From positions 1 to 64,000 of the forward strand of contig NZ_STFF01000012.1 of NCBI RefSeq assembly GCF_004834005.1: DNA of 64,000 bases. Direction: 5' to 3'. The DNA comes from Niastella caeni. GTDB taxonomy: Bacteria; Bacteroidota; Bacteroidia; Chitinophagales; Chitinophagaceae. The notes beneath the pieces are model-generated. The model saw only the letters and a program-made list of their open reading frames with translations, ran no database searches and was not told the origin of the DNA. Below, piece by piece: positions 50,770-61,300 of this stretch; the first letter of the stretch is position 1; each line of letters opens with the position of its first letter. Made by a program: the position numbers and the translations under genes.

Positions 50770-53397
50770 ATGAGAAAAGTCCTGGCGATAGCTTTGATGT
50801 TGTTTGGAACGATCCAATCCCTGTTTGCAGAGCATATTAAGGGAGGGGAGATGTATTATGAGTACCTGGGACCGGGCAGTGACGCCAATTCGTCAGAATA
50901 CAGGGTCACGTTGAAATTATACATCGATTGTAATGCCACCAGCGGCGGACAACTGGATAATTCAATATGGCTGACCGTTTTTGATAAAAGCAATAATCGC
51001 CAAATCGCCAGTCCATTTAACGCACCTACCACGGGCGATCAATTCCTGCGATTCGATGCAGCCTCTAATCCCTGTATCAACAACCCGCCCACCGATGTTT
51101 GTTACCGCGTGCGATCATTTTCCACTACCATCACATTGCCCATAAATGCCAGCGGCTACACCATTGCCTACCAACGTTGTTGCCGTATTGACAATATCGT
51201 TAACCTGACGCCGCGTAGTAATTCAGCAGGAGCTACCTATATGTGCGAAATTCCGGGAACCAATTCGTTGCCTGAAGCGTATAAAAATTCAAGTCCCCGG
51301 TTTTTGCCCAACGATGCCACCGCCATTTGCCGCGGCAGCAACTTTACATTGAGTTTTGCCGCTACTCAACCCGACAATACCGACTCGGTGGCTTATACTT
51401 TTTGCAGTGGTTTTTTAGGTGCTTCCACAGGAAACCCCAATCCAACTACCGCTTCGTCGCCGCCGTATTTCAATTTAAATTACCAGTCGCCTTATAACGG
51501 AAATTCGCCATTGGGCGACCGGGTGAAAATAGATTCCAAAACAGGTTTGATCAGTGGCATGGCGCCAAATACCATCGGGCAGTATGTTATCACTGTTTGC
51601 GCTTATGAATACCGGCAAGGCGTATTGATCAATATTCATCGCAAGGACGTGCATGTAAAAGTGTCGGATTGCATTCCGCTGGAAGCATTATTAAAACCAA
51701 ATTATTCTTATTGCGATGACTTCCTGGTAACGTTCAAGAATGAACAGGTGAACCCAACCGGTTCTGTATATACCTGGGATTTTGGCGATGGATCGCCTGT
51801 TATGACCACCACCGACATCGAAGGCCGGGTGCAGCACCAATATGCCGATACCGGCACCTATACTGTTAAATTGAAAGTGGTTTTGGCCGGACAGTGTGAA
51901 GATGAAACCGTAACGTTAGCGAAAGTATATCCGGGTTTCTACCCCGCGTTCAGGGTACAGGGCACCTGCGTATTGTTGCCACTACAGTTTATTGATCTTA
52001 CTAATTCAAGATATGGCACGGTTGCTAAATGGAGTTGGGATTTTGGTGACGAAACCACCGGTGCCGATGTCTCTAATTTGCAAAACCCTACCTGGAAATA
52101 CAGCACCACCGGTGTAAAAACAGTGACCCTGACGGTAGAAAGCGATAAGGGGTGTATGGGAACAATAACCGGCACCGCCGATGTACGAGACAGGCCGCCG
52201 ATCACCCTGCCATTTACAGATACATTGATCTGCAGTATAGATACATTACAACTACATGCCAACGGCAACGGCAATTTTTCCTGGTCGCCGATGTATAATA
52301 TCCTGAATGAAAATACGCCCACCCCGTTGGTATGGCCTAAAACCACCACTACCTATGCGGTAACGTTAAACGAAAATGGTTGTGTGAATACAGCTAACGT
52401 GCGGGTACGGGTAGTTGATTTTGTAACCCTGGATGCAGGTGTTGACAGCACCATTTGTTTGACAGATACCATTCAATTAAATCCACAAACCGATGGGTTG
52501 AGGTTTGAATGGACGGCCAATGTACCAGGGTATATGAGTAACCCGAATGTTAAACAACCGCTGGTAAGGCCATCGGCTACTACAACGTACCATGTGGTGG
52601 CTCATATTGGTAAGTGTAGTACTGCGGATGATGTAACCATTCGCACCATACCATATCCCATTGCCCGGGTGGCTGCCGATACCCTCATTTGCTATGATGA
52701 TACTGCCAGTATCTACGGCAGCATGGTGGGAGCCCGGTTTGCCTGGAACCCGATCAGTACATTAAGCGATCCTAATAGTTTGAACACGTTGGCCTGGCCC
52801 AAAAGAACTACTTCGTATGTGCTTAGCGTATACGACACGTTGGGGTGCCCGAAGCCGGGAAGAGATACTATTGTGGTGAACGTGAAAGATGAAATTTTTG
52901 CCTTTGCAGGCAATGATACATCTATTGTAGTTGGCCAGCCGTTGTTGCTACATGGTCGCGGCTCCGATTTTTATGAATGGCAACCGCCATTACACCTCAA
53001 TCGCAACGATATTGCCAGGCCCGTTGCCATGCTGGATGATAATTTTTCGTACCAGTTAAAGGCATATACAGCAGAAGGATGTTACGACCTGGATACCATC
53101 AATATCAAAGTATTTAAAACGGCGCCCGATATTTTTGTTCCCAATGCCTTCAGACCGGGTGGTAATCGCAACAATGTATTGCGGCCTATACCGGTAGGAA
53201 TTGCCACGCTTGATTTCTTCTGTGTGTATAACCGGTGGGGGCAAATGGTATACAAAAGCAATTCACCTGAAGCAGGGTGGGACGGCTCCATAGCCGGCAA
53301 GCCGCAGGACGCCGGTACTTATGTATGGATGGCCCGCGGAACAGATTATACCGGTAAGATGGTGATGAGAAGAGGGACGGCAATTTTATTGAGATAA
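50770..53397 (+). CDS. PKD-domain protein with gliding motility-associated (T9SS type B) C-terminal domain
   Basis: 875 residues. A signal peptide (MRKVLAIALMLFGTIQSLFA) precedes an N-terminal ~300-residue domain containing Cys pairs (YQRCCRIDNI, CRGSNFTLSF). Two PKD domains follow (YTWDFGDGSPV near 335, KWSWDFGDETTG near 420), then repeated beta domains with the D-T-x-x-C segments (DSTICLTDTIQL, DTLICYDDTAS). The C-terminal sorting domain reads IFVPNAFRPGGN, FFCVYNRWGQMVYKS, GWDGSIAGKPQDAGTYVW. It is exported by T9SS and probably surface-attached or secreted. A role in adhesion is inferred. Confidence 0.9.
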   Translation: MRKVLAIALMLFGTIQSLFAEHIKGGEMYYEYLGPGSDANSSEYRVTLKLYIDCNATSGGQLDNSIWLTVFDKSNNRQIASPFNAPTTGDQFLRFDAASNPCINNPPTDVCYRVRSFSTTITLPINASGYTIAYQRCCRIDNIVNLTPRSNSAGATYMCEIPGTNSLPEAYKNSSPRFLPNDATAICRGSNFTLSFAATQPDNTDSVAYTFCSGFLGASTGNPNPTTASSPPYFNLNYQSPYNGNSPLGDRVKIDSKTGLISGMAPNTIGQYVITVCAYEYRQGVLINIHRKDVHVKVSDCIPLEALLKPNYSYCDDFLVTFKNEQVNPTGSVYTWDFGDGSPVMTTTDIEGRVQHQYADTGTYTVKLKVVLAGQCEDETVTLAKVYPGFYPAFRVQGTCVLLPLQFIDLTNSRYGTVAKWSWDFGDETTGADVSNLQNPTWKYSTTGVKTVTLTVESDKGCMGTITGTADVRDRPPITLPFTDTLICSIDTLQLHANGNGNFSWSPMYNILNENTPTPLVWPKTTTTYAVTLNENGCVNTANVRVRVVDFVTLDAGVDSTICLTDTIQLNPQTDGLRFEWTANVPGYMSNPNVKQPLVRPSATTTYHVVAHIGKCSTADDVTIRTIPYPIARVAADTLICYDDTASIYGSMVGARFAWNPISTLSDPNSLNTLAWPKRTTSYVLSVYDTLGCPKPGRDTIVVNVKDEIFAFAGNDTSIVVGQPLLLHGRGSDFYEWQPPLHLNRNDIARPVAMLDDNFSYQLKAYTAEGCYDLDTINIKVFKTAPDIFVPNAFRPGGNRNNVLRPIPVGIATLDFFCVYNRWGQMVYKSNSPEAGWDGSIAGKPQDAGTYVWMARGTDYTGKMVMRRGTAILLR

Positions 53398-53444
53398 ATG
53401 AAGAATTAGAAAGGAAATGAGGAATGAAAAAGTGGCAAACCTGG

Positions 53445-53586
53445 GAATGTCGAATGTTGAATATTCAATGTTGAATGAAGAAGTGAAAACGCTTAACGCC
53501 GCACACTGCAAGCTGCAAGCAAAAATCAATTTTCAATCTATAATCTACAATTGGCAATCTGCAATAGACAACTGGCATCCTGCCGT
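53445..53586. repeat. 7-nt-period arrays after the PKD gene (gaatgtt, then xxxcaat)
   Basis: Array one (53445-53486) reads gaatgtc, gaatgtt, gaatatt, caatgtt, gaatgaa, gaagtga. Array two (53524-53586) holds nine unbroken units: aatcaat, tttcaat, ctataat, ctacaat, tggcaat, ctgcaat, agacaac, tggcatc, ctgccgt. Less regular units continue upstream to about 53398. The open frame across them is not a gene. Confidence 0.92.
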
Positions 53587-53620
53587 ACTTTACTTACTTT
53601 CGTGATCAAATTTACCGTTC

Positions 53621-54373
53621 ATGAAAACAGTTCTGATCACCGGCGCTACATCGGGTTTTGGAAAAGCGATGGCTGAAAAATTTGCCTCCCATAATAACAA
53701 CGTAATTATTACAGGCCGCCGGGCCGATCGCCTTGAAGCACTGGCAAAAGATTTAATAGCCACTTATAAAGTGCAGGTGCATTCACTGGTATTTGATGTA
53801 CGCGACCGCAAAGCTGTGTTTTCTGCTATTGAGCAACTCCCGCCTGCCTTTAAAAAAATTGATATCCTCATTAATAACGCCGGGCTTGCTCTTGGCCGCG
53901 ATTATTTCGAAGATGCGGAAACCGAAGATTGGGAAATCATGCTCGACACCAATGTAAAAGGTGTAATGTATGTAACCAAAGCGGTGTTGCCCGGGATGAT
54001 CGAAAGAAAACAGGGCCATATCATCAACATGGGCTCCATTGCCGGTAAGGAAGTATACGAAAAAGGGAACGGGTATTGCGCTTCAAAATATGCACTCGAT
54101 GCTTTGTCGCAATCTATGCGCGTTGACCTGGTAAGGCATAAAATAAAAGTTACCGCCATTCACCCCGGCGCTGCGGAAACTGAATTTTCGATGGTGCGAT
54201 TTAAAGGCAACACTGCTGCTGCCGATAAAATGTATGAAGGCTATCAACCACTCTCTGCTGCCGATGTAGCTGATGTAGTGTATTATACGGCCACTTTACC
54301 AGCGCATGTATGTATCAATGATCTGGTATTAACCTGCCTGGCCCAGGCGAATTCCTTCTACTTAAATAAGTAA
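53621..54373 (+). CDS. Short-chain dehydrogenase/reductase (YdfG-like)
   Basis: 250 residues. The classical SDR motifs are complete: cofactor loop TGATSGFGKAMA near 8, NNAG near 87, and catalytic Ser-Tyr-Lys in GSIAGKEVYEKGNGYCASKYAL. GRRADRLEAL after beta2 suggests NADP(H) preference. Most similar by eye to serine/3-hydroxy acid dehydrogenases (YdfG). Cytoplasmic. Substrate cannot be fixed. It is isolated from the upstream gene by 7-mer arrays. Confidence 0.9.
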   Translation: MKTVLITGATSGFGKAMAEKFASHNNNVIITGRRADRLEALAKDLIATYKVQVHSLVFDVRDRKAVFSAIEQLPPAFKKIDILINNAGLALGRDYFEDAETEDWEIMLDTNVKGVMYVTKAVLPGMIERKQGHIINMGSIAGKEVYEKGNGYCASKYALDALSQSMRVDLVRHKIKVTAIHPGAAETEFSMVRFKGNTAAADKMYEGYQPLSAADVADVVYYTATLPAHVCINDLVLTCLAQANSFYLNK

Positions 54374-54569
54374 ATTTTCACTGGTAGTTTTTTGCTTTGG
54401 GTAGTATTTTTCTTGCGTAGTAATGGTTTACCCATATAGGAATTCTAAATGTTTGATACATAGAACATTTAGAATATGTGAAATGTTAGTAAAAGCACTT
54501 GCAGGTACCACCATTTTATGTAGTTTTATACTCGCACTATTTCCAAAATCCTGCTTAAAGCCAATAACT

Positions 54570-55064
54570 ATGGTTAAAGTCCTATGCGCATGCCTTTTTG
54601 CGTGCATTTGCTTACTGTTTCCCCCCTCATTACGGGCACAAAATGATGTGATCCGGCTTCAAAGTTGTGAAGGCAATCCTTATCAGCATACTATTGACAG
54701 TTTAAAAAAGGCGAGTTCCGAACAGGGTTATGTACTGTTACGGGAAGCATCTGTACAAATGGAAAGCGAGTATGAAATGCCGGTAGTTTTACCAATGCAG
54801 GCTGGTACTGTTTACCAGTTTGTTTTCATTGGCGATCCTACTTCCAGGTTGTATGAAGTGAGAATGTATGACTGGAATGAACGGCAGGTTGTATATAAAA
54901 AGAACCAGTGGGGCGATGTGGATGGTAATGTTATCAGCTACACCTATACGCCGCAGTTTAGCGAATACCACATGATAAAACCGGTGCAGGTAAATAAGAA
55001 TAAAAAGAAATTATGCGGTTATGTGATGTTGTTGAAAAAACCGGAGCCTACAGCGAAGAAGTAA
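54570..55064 (+). CDS. Secreted hypothetical protein
   Basis: 164 residues from MVKVLCACLFACICLLF, a signal peptide ending near LRAQ. The open frame continues 49 codons upstream without a plausible N-terminus and was trimmed. The mature part resembles a small beta-rich domain (QAGTVYQFVFIGDPTSRLYEVRMYDWNERQVVYKK), reminiscent of periplasmic proteins without a named family. Function is unknown. A terminator follows at 55143. Confidence 0.65.
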   Translation: MVKVLCACLFACICLLFPPSLRAQNDVIRLQSCEGNPYQHTIDSLKKASSEQGYVLLREASVQMESEYEMPVVLPMQAGTVYQFVFIGDPTSRLYEVRMYDWNERQVVYKKNQWGDVDGNVISYTYTPQFSEYHMIKPVQVNKNKKKLCGYVMLLKKPEPTAKK

Positions 55065-55070
55065 GAATAC

Positions 55071-55105
55071 AGCTGCAGGCTGCACGTTTCAAGCCGCAGG
55101 CTAGA
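55071..55105. repeat. 7-nt-period array (agctgca)
   Basis: agctgca, ggctgca, cgtttca, agccgca, ggctaga directly after a stop codon. Same word class as the array behind the 5S rRNA. Confidence 0.8.
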
Positions 55106-55142
55106 AGGGGTTGAAAGGTATAGATATTAAATTATAAATATC

Positions 55143-55178
55143 AAGGTGAGCTGCCTTCAAGGGTGGCTCACCTTTTTA
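55143..55178 (+). terminator. Intrinsic terminator
   Basis: aggtgagc pairs with gctcacct, followed by a T tract. It serves the secreted hypothetical gene ending at 55064. Confidence 0.8.
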
Positions 55179-55184
55179 TATTGT

Positions 55185-55257
55185 TAGATGGTTCGACGGC
55201 TTGATGGCTTGGGCTGCAAATCATTCAACAATCAAGCAATCCAACAATCAAACCATT
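55185..55257. repeat. Degenerate inverted 7-nt-period arrays
   Basis: gatggtt, cgacggc, tttgatgg, cttggg on the left and caacaat, caagcaa, tccaaca, atcaaac on the right; the right arm read in reverse complement (gtttgat, ttgcttg) resembles the left. Placed between two terminators of convergent genes. Confidence 0.7.
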
Positions 55258-55298
55258 AAAAAAGGAGGGTCGCTTTTAAAAACGACCCTCCTTTTTTA
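55258..55298. terminator. Bidirectional terminator (sprA side)
   Basis: aaaaggagggtcg pairs with cgaccctccttttt, with A/T runs on both sides. It lies just beyond the sprA stop on the minus strand. Confidence 0.88.
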
Positions 55299-55312
55299 TA
55301 ACATTGAATAAT

Positions 55313-58300
55313 CTATTGTGCAAGAGATATTCTTATCTGTAAACCTGCCCGTGTTGTTGTTATGGGTGGCGATGTAGAGATCTTCGGTTCAACCCTTCGT
55401 TGTTCAAAATACAATTTCAAATTAACCCGGTTGCTGATCACATAATCTATTGTTGGGTTAATGGTGATCACTTTTTGTCCGTTCGTTGGCAACGCCTGCG
55501 TTTGATCTAACCGGCTGTTGGATGTTATATCATCCCGCAACCCTACATCTAACCTGAAGCTGGCATCGTTCTGCAGCGGCTTGCCCCTGAACTTGATCCA
55601 CGAGAAGGCCCCTCGCTTTCTATACCCCGCACCAATGGTGAACTCGGTTGAACGCGATTCGCTCAACTGGAAGTCGATCAAACTCAGGCTTACCGTTCTT
55701 GACTTTTTATATTCAAAACGAGCGGTGAGCTGGTTGGTGAACTGCATGTCCAGATCGATCAGTGGCACAAACTGCTCACTGATTGAAATATTAGGCACCA
55801 GGAAGTAGGGGATATAATTGCCGGTGAGTGTATCAACAAACGCCGGGTAGCCTAAACTAAAGGAGTCGCGGTACAACAGGGCCGAAGTGAAACTGTTCAT
55901 ACTGAGTGTACCGGTATATCCGTGCGTAATGGTAAAGTTGGTAAACACCTTTTCCATACCCTTGATGCGTGTTAATCCATTATAAGTAAGACGCCAGTTG
56001 GGTCTTGGCAATATGCCGGAGAATGGATTAGAACGAATGTTCGGATTATCCTGTTTGATGAGCGCTACCGATGAAGGATTTTTACCAGTATAGGCAGCTA
56101 TGAACGCAGGTAATAATACATCCTGTGCATAGCGGCTGTAACCGGCGTAATAACCATCGCTCTGGATCTGCTTGCTGGGATCGAGCTTTTGCCAGTATGG
56201 GTTTTGCTCGGCCAGGCGTTGTGATAAAATAAGCCGGTAATCCTGGAACTTCTGGAACGTAGTGGTTATCTCATTCGGTTTCACCGGTGTGAACATGGTC
56301 TTTAAGGCAATGTAACTTACACTAAAGCTACCGGAGGTATATGGGTTCAAGCGGGCAAAGTTATTGCCGGTACCGGTGGTGTCTTTATACAGTTCGCTGT
56401 ACATTTTACCAAACGTTTTATCAATCGTTAAGTCGATGGTTAAATCACGTATTGGTATAAGTGTAGCCGTAATGTTCAACCGCTGCTGGTAATCCTGCCG
56501 GTTCTGGTAGTTGAAATTAGAGTCGGGTGTTAGCCAGCCTTTGGCTGCCATCATGTTTACAAAGTTGGTATCGGGCTGGCGGCCAAAGATAAATCCAAGG
56601 CCCGGCGCCATCGATTTAAAGTTCATGCCCAGTACCCGGGTGCTATCTGTATAACCATAAATGGTAGCCGTAGCATTTTCAGAGTATTGAACGTTAATCC
56701 GTTTTAATGCAGTGAGAATACGACCGCCAAATTTTACGGCGCCGCTTAATTCAAGCGGTGCATTCCTGTCGCGTTTCTTCTTTTTCCCGGTAGAATCGGT
56801 TTTATTATTAGCACCGGGGACCCCAGGTGGCGCTGGCGGAGCATCTTCTTCAAAGGCCCGCAATAACCTCGATTTGGCGTACAACCGGGTGAAGTCCAGT
56901 TCGGCCGTAACGTTCTTTTGCTGCGTGTTCGATAAAGTATTACCTAATTCCCGCGCCAGCAACGAAGCGGCCAACCAATCGAACGTAGCGGTGTAACCTG
57001 CTCGAACCGTGGTCCAGTCGAGGAATGGCAGTTTGCTGGTTGGCAGGGTATACGAAACCGTTGCCTTGTGATTGTATGAAATGGTGCGGCCGCCTTTCCA
57101 GAAGTTATGCCACATCCGTTTTTTCTCAGCATCATCTAACCGGCCGCTGTCCTCATCTACCCATGCCCGGTTCAGGGCAGTGAAATCAAGGTTCAGCGAA
57201 CGCGTGAAATCCCAACGCATATTATAAGTGCGGTCAAACGTGAAGTACTTATCGTATGTTTCAGGGATCAGGTTCTTAGGCGTACCTACGCTGCGCGGAC
57301 GATAGGTCCCGAATTGGCGGTTTACATCTGCCCTAAAGCCAAGCAGGCTGGGTATAGGGTTAATGTTGAAATCCTTGATCGCGGCTATCCAGGGCGATCT
57401 TGTTTTAACAATGGTCTTTGCCGGCTCCCAGTATTTGGGGGTTGATGTATAATTATATCCCAATCCTGCGCGGTGGCGAACCACTTCATTGCTTTCGATC
57501 AGCGGGTTGTGTTGTTCTTCTTTATAATATGAATAGCTCAGGTCGAAGTTTTCAATACTCCAGATCTGTTGCTTTTTACCATTTACGTTGTTCTTCTTTA
57601 CATTGGTGAAGTTTACTGTTTTAATGGTCTTTACATCAATGGCGTCGTTGCGGATGGAGTCTTTGGCGGCACCTGATGCGGCGTTGAGTTTGTCTTTCAG
57701 TTTTATATCCAGGTCATAAGGATCATATTCAGGCGTTGTAACTGTTTTTGAATAGCTGGCGTATACAGGAATAGAGATCCCTGCTTTAGCCGGTAACAGT
57801 TTACCCAACTCCAGGTTGGTAGCTACATCCAATTGGGTAAAGCTTTCGCGTGAGCGTTCATTCACCCGTTGTTCCAGTGTACCCCAACCGGTACTTCTGG
57901 CGCTACCTGATATATACAGGGTTCCCAGATCGGCCAGCTTGATATCTACACGTCCGGTGGCTGCCCAGGCGCCATGCTCATCTAAACCAGAAAGGCGAAG
58001 CTCGTTGAACCAAACTTCTGTACAGGCATCCAGGCGATTTACGTTCTGTACCCCAATAAAGAAGGTGCGTACTTCGCCCAGGTTCGGGTTACCTAAGATC
58101 GCAAACTGCTTTCCATCGCCATCTGTTTGTTGGTAGTATTGATAGGTGTTGCCACTGTTATTACGCGACACTTTCAATGCTGTCAATCTATCGAGCGAGA
58201 GGTCGAGGCTGTTATTGGCAGGCCATATCAGTTCATCGTCGGTAGTTCCCCAGGGGGTCATTTCCAACGGGATCTTTATTTCATAGAAGTTACTAATGAG

Positions 58301-61300
58301 GTCATTCCCCAAACGAATAACCGCGTATAGTTCACCGTTCTTGATATCGCCACTGCTTTTAACCGACTCGGCATGCACATACATTTGCAACTGCTTGTAC
58401 TGGCGCAGGTCGAGGTTCAGGGTTTTAAAAACACCTCTTGCATCTTTTTGCCCCAGGTTACATACCTGCATGCTCAGCGATTGTTCGTTCTGCAACAGGT
58501 TCACGTTGTTGTTGCTTAACTGTTGTTGACGAATTACACCGGGCGGTGTTCTATAATTTACCGGGAAACGAGAGCTGTTCTCTTCCACATTCACCGCCAG
58601 TTGTTTTACTGTAGTAGTGGTATTGGCCGGAATAGGTTTATACTGGTTAGCCGTATCGAGCAGGTAGTTAAACTGGCGCCATTGGTTACGTACCAGTTCC
58701 AGCTTGGCAAACCGCAATACAACTGAATCTTCAAAACCGGTAAGGTACATCCGAATAAACCGAATAGATTTAAAGTCAGGGATGTTACCTACTTTTTGTT
58801 GGTATTCCCTGATAGGAATGCGGAAGAGGTACCAGGTTTCGGGAGCGCTGCCGCTGGGCCGAACCTCTATACTGTCGGTAATGTAGTTAGTACCAACCCG
58901 CATGTTGCCCTTTTTCAATTCTACGCGGTATTGAAAATACTCTTCCAGTTCGTTCAGGGTATTATCGCGGTTAAATTCTTCCTGGTCGGGATATAAAGTA
59001 AAGGCGCTTACGAATTTATCGCCACTGCTGGCAACAGGTGAGTTGCCTTGCGGGTTGTTGATGTTTTTATAACGGACAAGGATACCGTCGTTTGAACCGA
59101 ATTGCGCATTGCGGTAATTGATGTAGTCGTCGCTGGAAGGGTCTGCGAATGCCCTTTGATAAGCCCCGCTGCCAATGCTTTGCAACTGGTTTAAATAAGC
59201 CTGGAATTTGGTTTGTTCAGCTTCATCTACCAAACCATCGAAACCGGCATCCTGTAAAGGCCGGTCAGCCGGATCATTACTGAAAGCCTGGGTTACCTGG
59301 ATGGGGTTGGCCGGCACTTTTCCCCAACGGGTATTGGTGTCTTCCAGGGCGGTAGTGGCAGTGCCGCTGATGCCATTCTCAAAAAAGCGTTTACCATCTT
59401 TCAATACGTCCTCTGAAATATTACCGAGGTTGAAATACAATTCACCACCGGTGCTTGACGGGTTCAAAATATACGGATTCTGCAACCAGAATTCAATGAA
59501 CTCTACGTTGCCGGTCTCAAAGTCAACCTGGTCAATGCCGCGCATGATACCACCCCAGCGTTTTGTTTTGTTCAGCAAGGTACCGTCGGCGGCAATACTG
59601 CCGGGGCGGGCATCGTAGTTGTATGGACCTCTTTCGGCAGGGTAGTAAGCCATATCGAAAGTTACCAGGCTACCCTGGCCCAGGTCGGGGGTACGTTGCG
59701 GGAAGATGTCTTTCACGTTTATCGATCGTACGCGCGGGTCGTTCAACAACGATTTGTTGATGGGGTTATCGGCGCTGGTCCTATCCTGCAATACCGGTTC
59801 AATGTTATACCAGGCCAGCTTGGCGCGGTTGAAACCATACTCCAGCGTATCTCTTTTATCAGCTTCAGGGAACAGTCCATTGCCGGCCGGGGTAGAAGCC
59901 AGCCCCCAGCTCACCAGCGGAAAGCGCAGGTCAATGGCGTTGCGCGATCCTTCAAAATCATCAATGAACACCTGGCTGCCGCTGCCTTTACCAATTTGCG
60001 GGGGGTGACCCGGTTTCAGGTAAGCGGCTTCACCATACGCCGTAATGGTACTCATTTCAGTTGTGTGATAGAAGGGCAGTTTATCTAACCACCGCGTAAT
60101 GTGCGGGGCCTGTGTCATGTAATTGAAGTCGACCCCGTACATGGTGTTACGAATAGGGTCTTCGTTGTAGCTGGTTTTGGTAAAGAAGGGGCGTTCACCC
60201 AATCGTACCAACGAAGCGCCTATTGTTAATTGTTCCCGGGCGGTTTGTTTGGCCATATAGTCCAGCCGCAGCCCCATAAAGTTGCGCTGCTGAATACCAT
60301 AACCGGCATTGTTCTCAAATTGCACATTTACCGGTAAACCGGCATTCAGAATGGCCTGGTTAATGATCTTAACGGTACCCAGGTTATAGTCTACCACATA
60401 ATCAACATTCTCGGTAAGAATTTGTCCGCCGGCCGATACGCTTACCGAACCCTGCGGCACGTTGAAGGCGCCCAGCGAGATCTCGGATGTACTTTGGCCT
60501 TTGGCATACCCGCTGATAACATACCGATCGAGGTTGGCATAGGTTTTTGCTATTTCCTTGATGGTATCATATAAGGGATAGTAGACGTATTTCTGTTTTA
60601 TATCCTGGGGGCTGTTATCAAAGGCTACCGAATCGAGGTCGTTCCCGAATGGTTCCAGGAAGGGGAAGATGATGCGGGCCTGTTGCGACAAAATGGTAAA
60701 GCCTTCGAGGTAATCAAATACCCCATCGGGTAAAGGATCGTTTCGGGCATTTAACCTGTCAAGGTTTAACAGGGTGATCAGCGGCGTACCGGGCTTATCG
60801 CCTTCCGGCAAAAAGCGCTTCTGACCCAAACTCGGTTCTTCGTATAGTACGTTTAATTTGAAATCTGCTGGTTGTACACTGGAAAGATAACTACCATCTT
60901 TTGTTTTAAGCGAGTACACGTTCTTCATCATCAGGTCCCAGATCGGCAGGTTGGTACGTTGTGAAGTTGCTTTTAACAATTTGAGGAACAGCACTTTTTG
61001 TGTTCCTGATGCTGTATTGGTAGTATCCGGTGGCACATCCTGTGAAAATTCACCCACCTGAAAAATTCTGCCATTAAAGCTGTACTGGAAGGCTACGCCC
61101 AACACTTCATCGGGTTGCAGGGGTTGGTTAATAGACAGAAACCCGATCTGCGGGTTAAAGAAGTAATCGCTGGGATTTAATTTACGGGCAAATGTTTTTT
61201 CGAAATCCTGTACCGGGCGCAATTGCAATGTCGACAGCTTGCTGGTAATGAACGACGGGCTTCGGCTGCCAGGGTCGTTGATGATCCTGCGGTACAGGTC

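Noticed and set aside
53417..53605. Open frame of 62 residues on the plus strand after the PKD gene
   Set aside because: It runs through two 7-mer arrays and has no protein-like composition.
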